A DNA stretch of 64,000 bases from Tahibacter soli (GCF_025717065.2 NZ_JAOVZO020000017.1:530250-594249); one strand, 5' to 3'. Positions 51,731 to 62,636 are shown, counted from the stretch's first letter. The notes: generated from the letters alone by a model not told the origin. A program made the numbers and translations.

Positions 51731-53410
51731 TCAGGCGCGGCGCTTCTCCAGCCGCCAGGCGACGCCCGCCAGCACGAGCCAGGCGAAGAAGAACGGCCAG
51801 CGCGAGCCCTTCGTCGGCGCGCCGCCGTCGCCCCCGGCGCCGCCGACGAGCGCGCGCGTCGCGGCGATCGTCTGCGCGCGCGCCAGCGTCCGGGCGTCGT
51901 CGTTTGCGCGCACGAAGAAATCCTGCGTGGCGTCGCCGGCCACCAGGCGGTGCCAGCCCGCCGCGGCCGGCCAGAACGCCGCGCAGCGGTCGCCGGCGTC
52001 GCGTTGCGACGCCAGCGCGACGCGGCGGCCCTGCGGGCTTTCCACTTCCGCGGCGTCGGGCAGGCCGCAGATCACGGCGCGCTCGCCGATCCTCGCGGTT
52101 GCCGGCAGCGCCGCGCGTACCGCGCCGCGCGCGCGCGCCAGCGTACCGGTCGTCGCCGCCCACAACGCGCCGTAGCGCGCCGCGTACCCGGCGAGGGCGA
52201 GGCGATAGCTGTCGACGAGCGGCCACACGCCGACGCGACCGCGACCGTGCGTGCGCCACGACGCGAGCGGCGCGCCGGCCGGGTCGGCGACGAGCGCGAT
52301 CGCGTCGTGCGCCGTCACCGTCACCGGCGTGCGCGTCAGCGCGGGCGACGCCTCGTCGCTGCTCAGGCGCACCGTTTGCGCGACGTCGGCCGGCGCGATC
52401 GCAAAGCCGTAGGCGGCCCAGTCGGCCGCGACGGCCGCGTCGAGCGGTCCGGTCACGCGCAGCAACAGCCCGAGTCCGTCGTCGACCGCGGCGGTCAGTG
52501 CGGTTTTCTCCGCGGCGGCCAGCGACGCCCATGCACGCTCGTCGACGACGACGAGGTCGGTGTCGGCGAGCGACGCGGCGTCGAGCGTCGCGTCGCCCTG
52601 GCGCAGCGCGAGATCGGTCGACAGCGCGATGCGGCTGGTCAGCGCGACGCCGGCGTCGGCAGCCCAGCGCCGCAGGTATTTGACGTCCGGATCGGGTCCG
52701 CCGGCGACGAGGCGCAGGCGCGGCGCGTCGCCCGCGTCGACCGCGAGCGGCAGCGAGGCCGTGTCGACGGCGGCGCCGTCGGCGTCGAGCGCGCGCAGCT
52801 CGAATCGGTAGCGGCCGGCGCGCTTGGCCTGCGCCGCCAGCGCGTAGCGGCCGTCGGCGCCGGGCGCGACGCTCGCGACGATCGCGCCGGCCGGATCGCG
52901 CAGCTCGACGCGACCGCCCGGTACGCCGGCGACGCGGCCGGCGACGCGCCAGGTGCCGCCGCTGCGAACTTGTGCCGAAGTATCGAGTTCCACGATGCCG
53001 CGCGGTTCGGCCGGCGCGTCGAACGCGACGCCGAGGCCCTTCGCCGCGTCGCGATCGCGCGCCGGCAGGCCGTCGCCGACGATGACGAGACGCTGCGTGT
53101 CGGCATGGCGGCGCAGCGCCGTCGCGAGGTCGGGCACGCGTTCGACGCCGGCGGGCGCCGCGGCGCCCGGCAGCGCGACGACGGTTGTCGTGCGATCGAT
53201 CGCACCGTCGCCGTTGCCCGGCGTCAGCACCGCGAGCGCGCGCGCGGCGGTCGCGCCGGGCGGCGGAAACAGGAACAGGTACAGCGCCGCGAATGCGAGC
53301 GCGTGCACCGCGAACAGCGCGATGCGGCGCGCGCCGGCGGCACGCCACGCGACGAGCGCCGCGAACACGGCCGCCGCGACGAGAACGACGAGGAGCAGCG
53401 ACGCGTTCAT
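51731..53410 (-). CDS. Membrane-anchored protein at the end of the MoxR operon
   Basis: The start overlaps the DUF4175 gene by ATGA. The 559-residue product has two N-terminal membrane helices (LLLVVLVAAAVFAALVAW and IALFAVHALAFAALYLFLF), a long extracytoplasmic region with a beta-sandwich (about 150-230, GRVELRDPAGAIVASVAPGADGRYALAA) and a GATase1-like alpha/beta part (260-440, DLVVVDERAWASLAAAEKTALTAAVDDG). It ends with one C-terminal helix (WPFFFAWLVLAGVAWRL). This layout is that of the last membrane protein in MoxR-DUF58-BatA operons, thought to act in envelope integrity. I know no defined biochemical role. Confidence 0.78.
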   Translation of the reverse strand: MNASLLLVVLVAAAVFAALVAWRAAGARRIALFAVHALAFAALYLFLFPPPGATAARALAVLTPGNGDGAIDRTTTVVALPGAAAPAGVERVPDLATALRRHADTQRLVIVGDGLPARDRDAAKGLGVAFDAPAEPRGIVELDTSAQVRSGGTWRVAGRVAGVPGGRVELRDPAGAIVASVAPGADGRYALAAQAKRAGRYRFELRALDADGAAVDTASLPLAVDAGDAPRLRLVAGGPDPDVKYLRRWAADAGVALTSRIALSTDLALRQGDATLDAASLADTDLVVVDERAWASLAAAEKTALTAAVDDGLGLLLRVTGPLDAAVAADWAAYGFAIAPADVAQTVRLSSDEASPALTRTPVTVTAHDAIALVADPAGAPLASWRTHGRGRVGVWPLVDSYRLALAGYAARYGALWAATTGTLARARGAVRAALPATARIGERAVICGLPDAAEVESPQGRRVALASQRDAGDRCAAFWPAAAGWHRLVAGDATQDFFVRANDDARTLARAQTIAATRALVGGAGGDGGAPTKGSRWPFFFAWLVLAGVAWRLEKRRA

Positions 53411-55575
53411 GGCCGCTCCGTGCGCTTGAGCGCGTCGAGGTAGGCGCGGCCTTGCGCATCGGGCGCGCGACGCAGCGCGGGCGCCGCGGCCGGCGTCGGC
53501 AGCGCCGGCCAGAGCGCACCGCGCGCGCGTTCGCGGCAGTCGGCGCACGCGGGATCGCGGCGCACCGCATCGAGCGCGGCGCGCAGGCCGAGTTCGTCCG
53601 GCAGCGACGTGCCGTGACGGGCGAGCCATGCGTCGAACGCGGCGAAGTCGGGCGTCGTGCCGTCGGCGAGCGCCTGCGCGAGATTCGCGGCGGTCGCGTC
53701 GGCTTGCGCGGCGGCGAGCGCATCGGCCGGATCGGTCACGCCCTTGCGGTCGCCCGACAATCGTCGCGTTTCGTCGAGCGCGGGCAGTTCGAGGCCGACG
53801 CGCGCGAGGTAGATGCGCGTGGCCTGCTGTACCTGTTTGATGTAGTCGAGCGCCTTGTATTCGTACGGCAGCGCGGCGTCGGGCTTGCCGGTGCGCAGCT
53901 CGCGTTCGGCCTGCCACATTTCGTCGAGCGCGGCCTTGAGGATGCGGCGCGTTTCCGGATCGAGCAGCGTCGCGGCTTCGGCGTGGTCGTGCGTGTGGCC
54001 GAACTGCGCGAGCACGTTGCCGGCGTCGCCGAACGCGCCGGCCTTCGGCGCGGCGTGGTCGTCGTGCGTCAGCGCGTCGGACTGCGTGGCCCCGCGCTTG
54101 TCGGCACCGTGCTTCTCGTCGCCGTCTTCGTGTTCGTCATCGTGCTCGTCGTGCTCGGCCGCTTGCGGCTTCTCGGCCGCGCTCGATTCGAATTCCTCGC
54201 CGAGAAACTGGCCGTAGCGCAGGCGCAGGATCTTCTGATCGACGCCGATCTTGTCGGATTTTTCGAGCAGTTCCTCTTCGGAAAGATTGGCCTTGTCGGC
54301 CACGAGCGCTTCGGTATCGATGATGATCTGACGCTGGCTGCGGAAATACGCCGGCAGCGTCTTGCGCACGAGGCCGTCCATGCCCGCGCTTTCGGCGCTC
54401 GCTTCGGGCGGCCAGCGCAGGATGAAGCTTGCGCTCCGGGTGACGTTCGGCGTCGGCTGCCGGTTGTCGGCGAGCGCGAGTTTGACGATCACGTCGTCGC
54501 CGGGACGAATGCCGAGCGACGCCAGATCCAGCGTATGCCGGTAGCGGCGGTGCCGCGCGTCGCCGTCGCCCTGCAGCACGATCGCCTGCTCCTTGAACGT
54601 GATGTTCTCGCCGGTGCCCTGGGCGAGCGTGATCGCGAGCGTGGCGTCGCCAAGGCCGTAGTCGTCGCTGCCTTCGAACGCGAGGTCCCAGGTTTTCTGG
54701 TCGTGTTCGAGCAGCGTCAGCGTCTTGTCCGGTGCGGTGACGCGCACGTCGGGCGCCTGGTCGGGCACGGCGTCGATGCGATGCAGCGTGTCGGGCGCGA
54801 CCGGCGGCGCGCCGTCGACGACGACGCGGTACAGCGCCGATCGTTCGAGCGTGCGCGTACCGGTCCAGCGCTCGCCGTCGCGCGCGAGCGCGGTGCGCGT
54901 GCCGTCGTGGAATTCGAGCGCGACGGCCGCGGGCGTCGTCGAGAACGCGAGCTGCCACGTCAGCGCGGCGCCTTCCGGCACGCGCGTGTCGAGCGCCGGT
55001 TCCGTGCGAGCGGCAAGGCCGGTGTACGCCGGCGGCGCGATCGCGAGACGCGACGCGACGATCTGCGTCGAACGCGCATCGCCGTTCGCGGCGGCGGCAT
55101 CGCTCGCCGCCGGATGCGGGAATTGCGCGCGGTTCGGCAGCCACAACGAGAGCGCGGCGACGACGGCCGCGGCGGCGAACGCGACGGCCAGCGCGCGCGC
55201 CGGCATCGCCGGCCGCAGGTCCGGCGCATGCGCCTGCAGGCGTTGAACGAGGCGCTGTTTCTGCAATGCGGCGAGCGTGCCGAGGTCGGCCTCGTCGCGA
55301 TACAGCAGTTCGGCGCTGTCGTCGAAGCGGATATCGGCCGCGTCGAGCCGGCGCGCGATGAACGCCGCATCGACGCGGCGGCGGTCGTGCCGCCACAACG
55401 CGAATCCGGCCAGCGCGATCGCGATCGCTGCGACGAGCGCGCCGGTCGTGCCGCCCTGGCGCCACGCGAGCGGCAGCGCGGCGAGCGCGAACGCCGCGCC
55501 GAAGCGGGCGCCGATCGACGCGCGGCGCCGCAGCACCGCGTCGCGCAGCTGCGCGAGTATCTGCGTCGCGCTCAT
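53407..55575 (-). CDS. DUF4175-type membrane protein with His/Asp-rich insert
   Basis: The 722-residue protein overlaps both operon neighbours by ATGA. It has N-terminal membrane helices (about 24-60 and 125-150), an extracytoplasmic beta-rich region with repeated Ig-like pieces (180-400) and a helical C-terminal half with coiled-coil character (420-700). This fits the DUF4175 family found next to MoxR ATPases. Residues ~465-535 are an unusual acidic, histidine-rich stretch (EHDEHDDEHEDGDEKHG, then THDDH and GHTHDH) that looks like a metal-binding linker. A CADC pair lies near the C-terminus. Precise function unknown. Confidence 0.82.
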   Translation of the reverse strand: MSATQILAQLRDAVLRRRASIGARFGAAFALAALPLAWRQGGTTGALVAAIAIALAGFALWRHDRRRVDAAFIARRLDAADIRFDDSAELLYRDEADLGTLAALQKQRLVQRLQAHAPDLRPAMPARALAVAFAAAAVVAALSLWLPNRAQFPHPAASDAAAANGDARSTQIVASRLAIAPPAYTGLAARTEPALDTRVPEGAALTWQLAFSTTPAAVALEFHDGTRTALARDGERWTGTRTLERSALYRVVVDGAPPVAPDTLHRIDAVPDQAPDVRVTAPDKTLTLLEHDQKTWDLAFEGSDDYGLGDATLAITLAQGTGENITFKEQAIVLQGDGDARHRRYRHTLDLASLGIRPGDDVIVKLALADNRQPTPNVTRSASFILRWPPEASAESAGMDGLVRKTLPAYFRSQRQIIIDTEALVADKANLSEEELLEKSDKIGVDQKILRLRYGQFLGEEFESSAAEKPQAAEHDEHDDEHEDGDEKHGADKRGATQSDALTHDDHAAPKAGAFGDAGNVLAQFGHTHDHAEAATLLDPETRRILKAALDEMWQAERELRTGKPDAALPYEYKALDYIKQVQQATRIYLARVGLELPALDETRRLSGDRKGVTDPADALAAAQADATAANLAQALADGTTPDFAAFDAWLARHGTSLPDELGLRAALDAVRRDPACADCRERARGALWPALPTPAAAPALRRAPDAQGRAYLDALKRTERP

Positions 55576-56723
55576 GACGCGGGCGCCTTGCGCGCGGCGT
55601 GCCACGCGAGCCCGCGCTCGACGAGCGCGAGCAGCGCGATGACGAGGATCAGCATGTCGTCGATGCCGGCGGCCGCCGTGCGCGCGGGCGTCGTCGCGCG
55701 CGCTTCGACGAGCGGCGCCACCGCGTCGGCCGGTGCGCGCGTCGGCGTCGCGGGTCCGGCGACGAGGCGTTCGAAGTCGTGCGCGAACGTCGATTCGAGC
55801 AGCAGCGGCAATGCGGCCGGCGTCAGCGGCTGCGCGAGCCCGATCACACGGCCGCGGCCGTGCGCCGTGACGCGCGCGAGCACGCGGCCGTCGCCGTCGA
55901 GCCACGCGGCGGCGCCGTCGTTCGCGCGGTCGGTCACCACGACCGCGCCGTCGTTCGCGCGCGCGAGGTCGTCGCGCGTCGCGTCCGCGCCGAGCCGCGC
56001 GATGACGTCGGCGTCGCCCGGGGGCGCGTCGGCGGCTCGTTCGTCGAGCCGCCAGCGTTGTGCCGGCGTATTCCATGCGGCGACCGCGGCGCGCAGATGC
56101 GGCAGCGCGGCGGCGTCGGGCGCGCCGCGCAGCGCGAGCGTGCGCAGCGGCGTTTTCGTGTCGGGTTGCGGCGACGCGCCGGCAACGACCTGCCACTGCA
56201 CCGCGCGACCGAGCGCGATACGTTCGGCGTCGAGGCCGCCGAGGTCGGCCGGCGCGACCACGGTCAGCGCCGTTTCGCGCGCGAGGTTCGCGTCGAGTTC
56301 GCGCAGCAGCGACGAGATACTCGCGCGTGCGTCGACGTCGGGCGCCGCACCGGTCGCGCCGATCGCCGGAAAGCCCGGTGCGACCCAGTGCCAGCTCGCG
56401 TTCGCGTCGGCGAGTCGGCGCGCCTGCGCCAGATCGGCGCCGGGAACGACCGCGACCCACGCGCGTTCGTCGCGCGTCGCCGCGTCGAGCACCGGTTCGG
56501 CGAGGAGGAAGGCGATCGCGCCGATCAGCGCGAGGCGCGCGGCGAGCAGCCAGGGATGTTCGAGTCGCAGGCGACGGCGCGGGCGTTCGGGACCGCGCAC
56601 GAAGCGCAGCGCCGCGAACGGCGTTTCGCGGCGATCGGCGCGGCGGGACAGGTGAATCAAGAGCGGCAGCGCCCACGCGGCGAGCGCGGCGAAACCGAGC
56701 GGCAGCGCGAACGCGAGGCTCAT
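55572..56723 (-). CDS. BatA-type membrane protein (aerotolerance regulator N-terminal domain)
   Basis: ATG 56723 overlaps the DUF58 gene by ATGA. The 383-residue product begins MSLAFALPLGFAALAAWALPLLIHLSRRADRRETPFAALRFV, the conserved BatA N-terminal unit (PF07584), with a second helix at about 60-80. A central alpha/beta region (90-340) follows, and the last helix (IDDMLILVIALLALVERGLAW) anchors the C-terminus. A von Willebrand A domain with a MIDAS DxSxS motif is not visible, so this is the short BatA type. It probably works with the MoxR ATPase and DUF58 protein in the inner membrane. Confidence 0.85.
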   Translation of the reverse strand: MSLAFALPLGFAALAAWALPLLIHLSRRADRRETPFAALRFVRGPERPRRRLRLEHPWLLAARLALIGAIAFLLAEPVLDAATRDERAWVAVVPGADLAQARRLADANASWHWVAPGFPAIGATGAAPDVDARASISSLLRELDANLARETALTVVAPADLGGLDAERIALGRAVQWQVVAGASPQPDTKTPLRTLALRGAPDAAALPHLRAAVAAWNTPAQRWRLDERAADAPPGDADVIARLGADATRDDLARANDGAVVVTDRANDGAAAWLDGDGRVLARVTAHGRGRVIGLAQPLTPAALPLLLESTFAHDFERLVAGPATPTRAPADAVAPLVEARATTPARTAAAGIDDMLILVIALLALVERGLAWHAARKAPAS

Positions 56724-57614
56724 GCGCCGGCCTCGCTGCCGCGCGCGCCGTACAGGCGCGCGAGCGGCGCGTCGATCGCCTCGTCGAGCACGTGGCGCGC
56801 GTAGCGGATGCCGGCCGCGGCGAGGCGGTCGGTCAGCACGCGCTGCGCCGCGGCGAAGCGGTCGAGAAACTCGCGCCGGGCGGGGGCGGCGTCGACGCGG
56901 CGTTCTTCGCCGGTTTCCGGATCGACGAAGCGGTGGTTGCCGGTGAACGGAAAATCGCGTTCCTCGGTCGTGAGCAACTGGACGAAGACCACTTCGCGGC
57001 GCGCGGCCGCGAGCCGTTCGGCGAGTGCGACGAGCGCGTCGTCGAAGCCGTCGGAAACGACGATCGCGAGCGAGCCTGCCGCGACGCGTTCCCAGATCGG
57101 GCGCAGACGCGTCTCGTCGGGCATGCGGCCTTCGGGCGCGAGGCGCAGCAAGGTCTGCAGGCAGCGATCGCGGTGGCGCGGGCCGCCGTCGGCCGGTACG
57201 AGTTCGAGGCCCGCGCCCGCGATGCCGACGAGGCCGAAGCGGTCGCCCTGGCGCAGCGCGAGCTCGATCGCGCACGCGGCGATGCCGCGCGCGGCGTCGA
57301 ACTTCGCGCGTTCGCCGTCCGCCTGGCGCATCGACGCGGTCGCGTCGAGCACGATCCATGCGGTGAGCGGGCTGTCGCGTTCGGATTCGCGCACGAAGAA
57401 GCGGTCCGAGCGTGCGTACAGCTTCCAGTCGACGCGGCGCGGCTCGTCGCCCGGTTCGTACGCGCGGTACTGCGCGAACTCGAGGCCCGATCCGCGGCTG
57501 CGGCTCGTATGCTGGCCGAGGCCGTGCGCGCCCGCGGCGCTGCGCGCGGTCAGGCGCAGCGCCTTGAGCCGGGCTCGCACGTCGGGCGGAATCAGCGCGC
57601 TCGGGTCCAAAGGT

Positions 57615-58607
<993 letters not shown>

Positions 58608-58615
58608 CGGTAACC

Positions 58616-59317
58616 TCAGGCGGTCAGCGCGTACACGGCGATGTTCACCGCGAACTTGGTGTTGTCTTCGGCGAGCCAGCGCTTGTTGCGCCAGTCGTAG
58701 TCCCACTCGCAGCCGTAGTCCTTGTTGCTGTAGAGCACGCCGAGCCGGCCGTCGATCTCGATGCCTTTGAGATAGTCGTGCACGAGATCGTCACCCCAGC
58801 CGTTCAGTTCGAAACCGGTCGCGGGCGGGCCGTCGAAGCGAAAGAAGCTTGAATACAGCGCGTGGTTTTTCGGGAGCTTTGCGAGCGCATCGGCGCCGAA
58901 GATCGCGGTCATTTGCGCTTCGAACGATTTGGCGAACAGGCCGTCGATGTCGTGGTTGCAGTCGTCGACGAGCACGAACCCGCCGTTGCGCACGTAACGC
59001 TCGAAATTGCGCTTCTCGTCGGGGTTGAACTCGACGAGCTTGTGACCGGCGAGATAGCAGAACGGCGCGGTCAGCATGCGCGGATCGGCGAGCGGAATCA
59101 CCCGTTCCTTCGGATCGACGCGCAGCGTGGTGTACTGGATCAGCGCGTCGATCAGGTTCGACGGCATGCGCTGATCGACGTCCCAGTCGCCCGATTCGTA
59201 CATCAGGCGCGTGAACGTGAAGTCGAACGCGCCCGTCGCCTGCGCGCGGGCGCGCGGCGGCAGCGCGGCGAGCGAGCCGGCGGCGAGCATCAGGCGGAGG
59301 AATTCGGCGCGGGTCAT
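58616..59317 (-). CDS. DUF4159 domain protein with signal peptide
   Basis: The 233-residue protein starts at ATG 59317 with an export leader (MTRAEFLRLMLAAGSLAALPPRARA). The mature part is a DUF4159 domain (FDFTFTRLMYESGDWDVDQRMPSNLIDALIQYTTLRVDPKERVIPLADPRMLTAPFCYLAGHKLVEFN), a GATase-like fold with FVLVDDC and DGRLGVLYSNKDYGCEWDYDW near the end. Members are found in MoxR operons and are presumed periplasmic. Role not established. Confidence 0.88.
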   Translation of the reverse strand: MTRAEFLRLMLAAGSLAALPPRARAQATGAFDFTFTRLMYESGDWDVDQRMPSNLIDALIQYTTLRVDPKERVIPLADPRMLTAPFCYLAGHKLVEFNPDEKRNFERYVRNGGFVLVDDCNHDIDGLFAKSFEAQMTAIFGADALAKLPKNHALYSSFFRFDGPPATGFELNGWGDDLVHDYLKGIEIDGRLGVLYSNKDYGCEWDYDWRNKRWLAEDNTKFAVNIAVYALTA

Positions 59318-59403
59318 GGGAAAAGTATAGGACGTGGCGAATGCCACAAGGCGAGGGATGGCTGCGACGTCGACGCGACGGAGGCGTCGCCCCCTCACCC
59401 CAA

Positions 59404-59434
59404 CCCTCTCCCCGGGCGAGCCCGGGGGAGAGGG
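59404..59434. repeat. CCCTCTCCCC/GGGGAGAGGG palindromic intergenic repeat
   Basis: CCCTCTCCCCGGGC, three loop bases and CCCGGGGGAGAGGG form an almost perfect dyad directly after the TldE stop, preceded by the familiar CCCCTCACCCCAACCCTCTCC string. This sequence recurs as an intergenic palindrome in many GC-rich proteobacteria and may cause attenuation or transcript stabilisation between tldE and the DUF4159 gene. Confidence 0.55.
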
Positions 59435-59443
59435 AGCGGATCG

Positions 59444-60778
59444 TTACACCGCGTCCGACAGCGACGTGAACGTGAAGTCGCGCAGCTTCATCGGCGGAAT
59501 CATCATCGTGAACGGCGACTCGTCGTCGCCGACGCGCACCGGCTTGCCGATGTCCTCGATGTTGTTGAGCATGATGATCGGCGATTCGTTGAAGCGGAAG
59601 TTCTTGATCGGGTATTTGATCTCGCCGTTTTCGACGTAGAACGTGCCGTCGCGCGTCAGGCCCGTGAGCAGCACCGTCTGCGGATCGACCATGCGGATGT
59701 ACCACGTGCGGGTCACGAGAATGCCCTTCTTCGTGTCCTTGACGAGGTCCATCGTCGACTTGTCGCCGCCGACCATGATCAGGTTGCCCGGCTGGCCGAC
59801 CGCGCGCTTTTCCTTGAGCTTTGCCCAGTAGCGCGAATACTGCAGGTAGTCGACCTTGCCCTTGGTGATGATCGGCGTCTTCTCGCGCGGCAGGCCGTCG
59901 TTGTCCCACGGCGCGACCGAAGCGTCCTTGTCCCACGGATCGGAATAGATCGTCACGCGCTCGTCGAACATCTTCTCGCCGAGCTTGTTGCCGCCGCCCT
60001 TCTTTGAAAGAAAGCTGCGTCCTTCATCGGCCTGGCGCGCATCGAAGCTGAACATCATGAAGGAGATCAGGCCCGCGGTCGCGGCCGGTTCCATGATCAC
60101 CGTGTACTTGCCCGGTTCGAGCGCCTTGGCGTCGGCCGAGCCTTTCGCCTTTTCGATCGCGATCTGGATTTCGCTCTTGGCGTTGAACTGGTCGACGTCG
60201 CCGACGTTGCGCGCGACCCAGCCCGAACCGCGGCCGTCGTCGGTGCGCACCGTGCAGGTGAAATCGACCGCGCTCGACTTCTGGTAGCCGAAGTTGCCCT
60301 TGCTGTTGGCGATCGCGGTGAAGCTCGAGTTGTCGGAGAAGAAGCCGGCGGCGACGAGCTTGTCCTTCTTGCACGGCTCGATGCAGTCGGCGGCGACCTG
60401 CGCGCGGTAGGCCGGCGTGATCGCGGCGGTCTTCGCGTTGAAGGTTTCGCTCGGCTTGTACGTCTGCTTCTCGATGGCCGGCATGAACTCCGGATTCTCC
60501 GGCGCGAGCTTGGCCAGCTCTTCGGCGCGGCGGACCACTTTCTCGAGCGACGCGTCGTCGAACTCGTTGATCGTCGCGGTGCCCACGCGCTTGCCGAACG
60601 CCACTTCGACGCCGAGTTCGGCGTTGTTGACGATGCCGCTCGTCGACACGGCGTTGCGCGCGTAGCGGATGTTGCCGGTGATCGAGCCGCCGAGCTGCGC
60701 GTTGCACTGGTCGGCCTTCGACAGCTTGATGACTTTGTCCAGGATCGCTTTCGCTTCCTGCTCGGTATAGATGCTCAT
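59444..60778 (-). CDS. TldE/PmbA-type subunit of the TldD/TldE metalloprotease
   Basis: ATG 60778 follows a perfect AGGAGG on the minus strand. The 444-residue protein has the PmbA/TldE architecture: an N-terminal domain with NIRYARNAVSTSGIVNNAELGVEVAFGKRVG, and a C-terminal beta-rich half ending TSLSDAV. As in other TldE proteins there is no HExxxH zinc site. It has no signal peptide, although its partner TldD does. TldD and TldE form a barrel-like heterodimer with an internal active site that degrades unfolded peptides (E. coli microcin maturation, CcdA turnover). Confidence 0.9.
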   Translation of the reverse strand: MSIYTEQEAKAILDKVIKLSKADQCNAQLGGSITGNIRYARNAVSTSGIVNNAELGVEVAFGKRVGTATINEFDDASLEKVVRRAEELAKLAPENPEFMPAIEKQTYKPSETFNAKTAAITPAYRAQVAADCIEPCKKDKLVAAGFFSDNSSFTAIANSKGNFGYQKSSAVDFTCTVRTDDGRGSGWVARNVGDVDQFNAKSEIQIAIEKAKGSADAKALEPGKYTVIMEPAATAGLISFMMFSFDARQADEGRSFLSKKGGGNKLGEKMFDERVTIYSDPWDKDASVAPWDNDGLPREKTPIITKGKVDYLQYSRYWAKLKEKRAVGQPGNLIMVGGDKSTMDLVKDTKKGILVTRTWYIRMVDPQTVLLTGLTRDGTFYVENGEIKYPIKNFRFNESPIIMLNNIEDIGKPVRVGDDESPFTMMIPPMKLRDFTFTSLSDAV

Positions 60779-60795
60779 GAAGGTCCTCCTTGCCG

Positions 60796-62427
60796 TCAGC
60801 CGAGGCTGCGCGCGGTGTTGATGACGTTGATGCCGTTGAAGCGCGCCGTGGAAGAACCGTGCGACACCGCCGACACCTGACCCGGCTGACCCTTGCCGTC
60901 GAAGAACGAGCCGCCGAAGCGGTAGTCCTTGTCGTCGCAGACCGCGACGCAGGCGTTCCAGAATTCCGGCGTGCGGATCTGGTAGGCCACGTCTTCGATC
61001 ATCTCGGTGACCTTGCCGTTCTTGATTTCGTAGAACAGCTGGCCGCCGAACTGCGCGTTGTAGCGCTGCTGGTCGATCGAGAACGAACCGTCGCCGACGA
61101 TGTAGATGCCGTTCTCGATGTCCTTGATCATGTCGTGCGGCGACATTTTTTCCTTGCCCGGCGCGAGCGAGACGTTCGCCATGCGCTGGAACTGCACGCT
61201 CGACCAGGAGTCGGCGTAGCAGCAGCCCTGCGATTCCTTGAGGCCGAGGATGTGCGCCTGGTCGCGGATGACCTGGTAGTTGACGAGCGTGCCGTCCTTG
61301 ACGAGATCCCAGCGCTGCGTCTTGACGCCTTCGTCGTCGTAGCCGACGGCGCCGAGCGAGTTGGGCTGCACCTTGTCGGCGAACAGCGTGACCTTGTCGC
61401 TGCCGTACTTGAACTTTTCTTTCCACTTGTCGAGCGTGGCGAAGCTCGTGCCGGCGTAGTTGGCCTCATAGCCGAGCACGCGGTCGAGTTCGAGCGGATG
61501 GCCGACCGACTCGTGGATCGTCAGCCACAGGTGCGACGGATCGAGCATGAGGTCGTACTTGCCCGGCTTGACCGAACGCGCCTTGAGCTTTTCCTGCGCC
61601 TGCTTGGCGCCGGCGACGGCGTCTTCGAGCATGTCGTACGAATTGCCGTAGACGACCGCGCCGCCGGGCAGCGTGACCTTGTCGGCGACCTTGGCGTCGA
61701 GATATTCGTAGCCCATGCCCATCGGGCTCGACATGCCTTCGCGCGTGCGGAACTTGCCGGTCGCCTTGTCGACGGCGGTGACGGTCATCGGCGCCCAGAT
61801 GCGGTGCACGTCCTGGTCGATGTACGAGCCGTCGGTCGACGCGAAGTATTTCTGTTCGTTGACCTGGAACAGGATCGAATTGACGAAGCTCGCGCCCGCC
61901 TTGATCGCCGCGGCGTTGACGCCCAGGAGCAGGTCGACCTTCTCCTTGATCGGCACTTCCATCGCGTTCTTCTTGATCGGCGTGGCCCAGGACACTTCGC
62001 CGACGCCCTTGACCGGCGCGAGCTGCACCGGTTCGGTGGTCAGGCGCGAATTCGCCTTGGCGATCGCGACGGCCTGCTTGGCGGCCTTGGCGACGGCGTC
62101 CGGCGAGGTGTCGCTCGTGGCGGCGAAGCCCCAGGTGCCGTTGGCGATCACGCGGATGCCGATGCCCGACGATTCGGTGTTGACGACGTTCTCGACCTTG
62201 TCTTCGCGCGTGATGACGAACTGGCGCAGATAGCGCCCGATGCGCACGTCGCAGTACGTCGCGCCGTCGGCCTTGGCGGCCGTCAGCGCGGTGTCGGCGA
62301 GCGTTTTCTTGGTCTTGACGTCGAGTTTGCTGAGCAGTTGCTCAGCGGCGATCGCGCGGCCGTAGACCGGGATCAACAAGGCACCGAGTCCGGCGCCGCC
62401 CACTTGCAGGAAATTGCGTCTGTCCAT
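60796..62427 (-). CDS. TldD-type zinc metalloprotease with Tat-like signal peptide
   Basis: ATG 62427 follows GGAGGG. The 543-residue protein begins MDRRNFLQVGGAGLGALLIPVYGRAIA, a twin-arginine-type leader (RRNFLQ), which cytoplasmic TldD proteins lack. The catalytic subunit motif H305-E-S-V-G-H310 (HExxxH) is present, followed by the TldD C-terminal domain (YDDEGVKTQRWDLVKDGTLVNYQ, GCCYADSWSSVQFQRMANV). It is the first gene of the long minus-strand operon (17 bp before tldE). The Tat leader implies a folded enzyme exported to the periplasm. Confidence 0.92.
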   Translation of the reverse strand: MDRRNFLQVGGAGLGALLIPVYGRAIAAEQLLSKLDVKTKKTLADTALTAAKADGATYCDVRIGRYLRQFVITREDKVENVVNTESSGIGIRVIANGTWGFAATSDTSPDAVAKAAKQAVAIAKANSRLTTEPVQLAPVKGVGEVSWATPIKKNAMEVPIKEKVDLLLGVNAAAIKAGASFVNSILFQVNEQKYFASTDGSYIDQDVHRIWAPMTVTAVDKATGKFRTREGMSSPMGMGYEYLDAKVADKVTLPGGAVVYGNSYDMLEDAVAGAKQAQEKLKARSVKPGKYDLMLDPSHLWLTIHESVGHPLELDRVLGYEANYAGTSFATLDKWKEKFKYGSDKVTLFADKVQPNSLGAVGYDDEGVKTQRWDLVKDGTLVNYQVIRDQAHILGLKESQGCCYADSWSSVQFQRMANVSLAPGKEKMSPHDMIKDIENGIYIVGDGSFSIDQQRYNAQFGGQLFYEIKNGKVTEMIEDVAYQIRTPEFWNACVAVCDDKDYRFGGSFFDGKGQPGQVSAVSHGSSTARFNGINVINTARSLG

Positions 62428-62636
62428 ACCAACCCTCCGAGGTGTTCCGATGTGCCGCCGAGCGGCGCCACGCGTTGCTGATGCGTCTTCGGCGCATCGG
62501 GTTGCATGCGCCCCAAGCGAGAGAACACGCAGCGACGGGGCTGCGCGGCTCGACCAGTCGGGCGATGGTGGGGCAGGGGAGGCGCCGCGTCTTGTGACGA
62601 AGGGCATGGGTGGGTGGCTGTATCTTTTTGCTCGTC

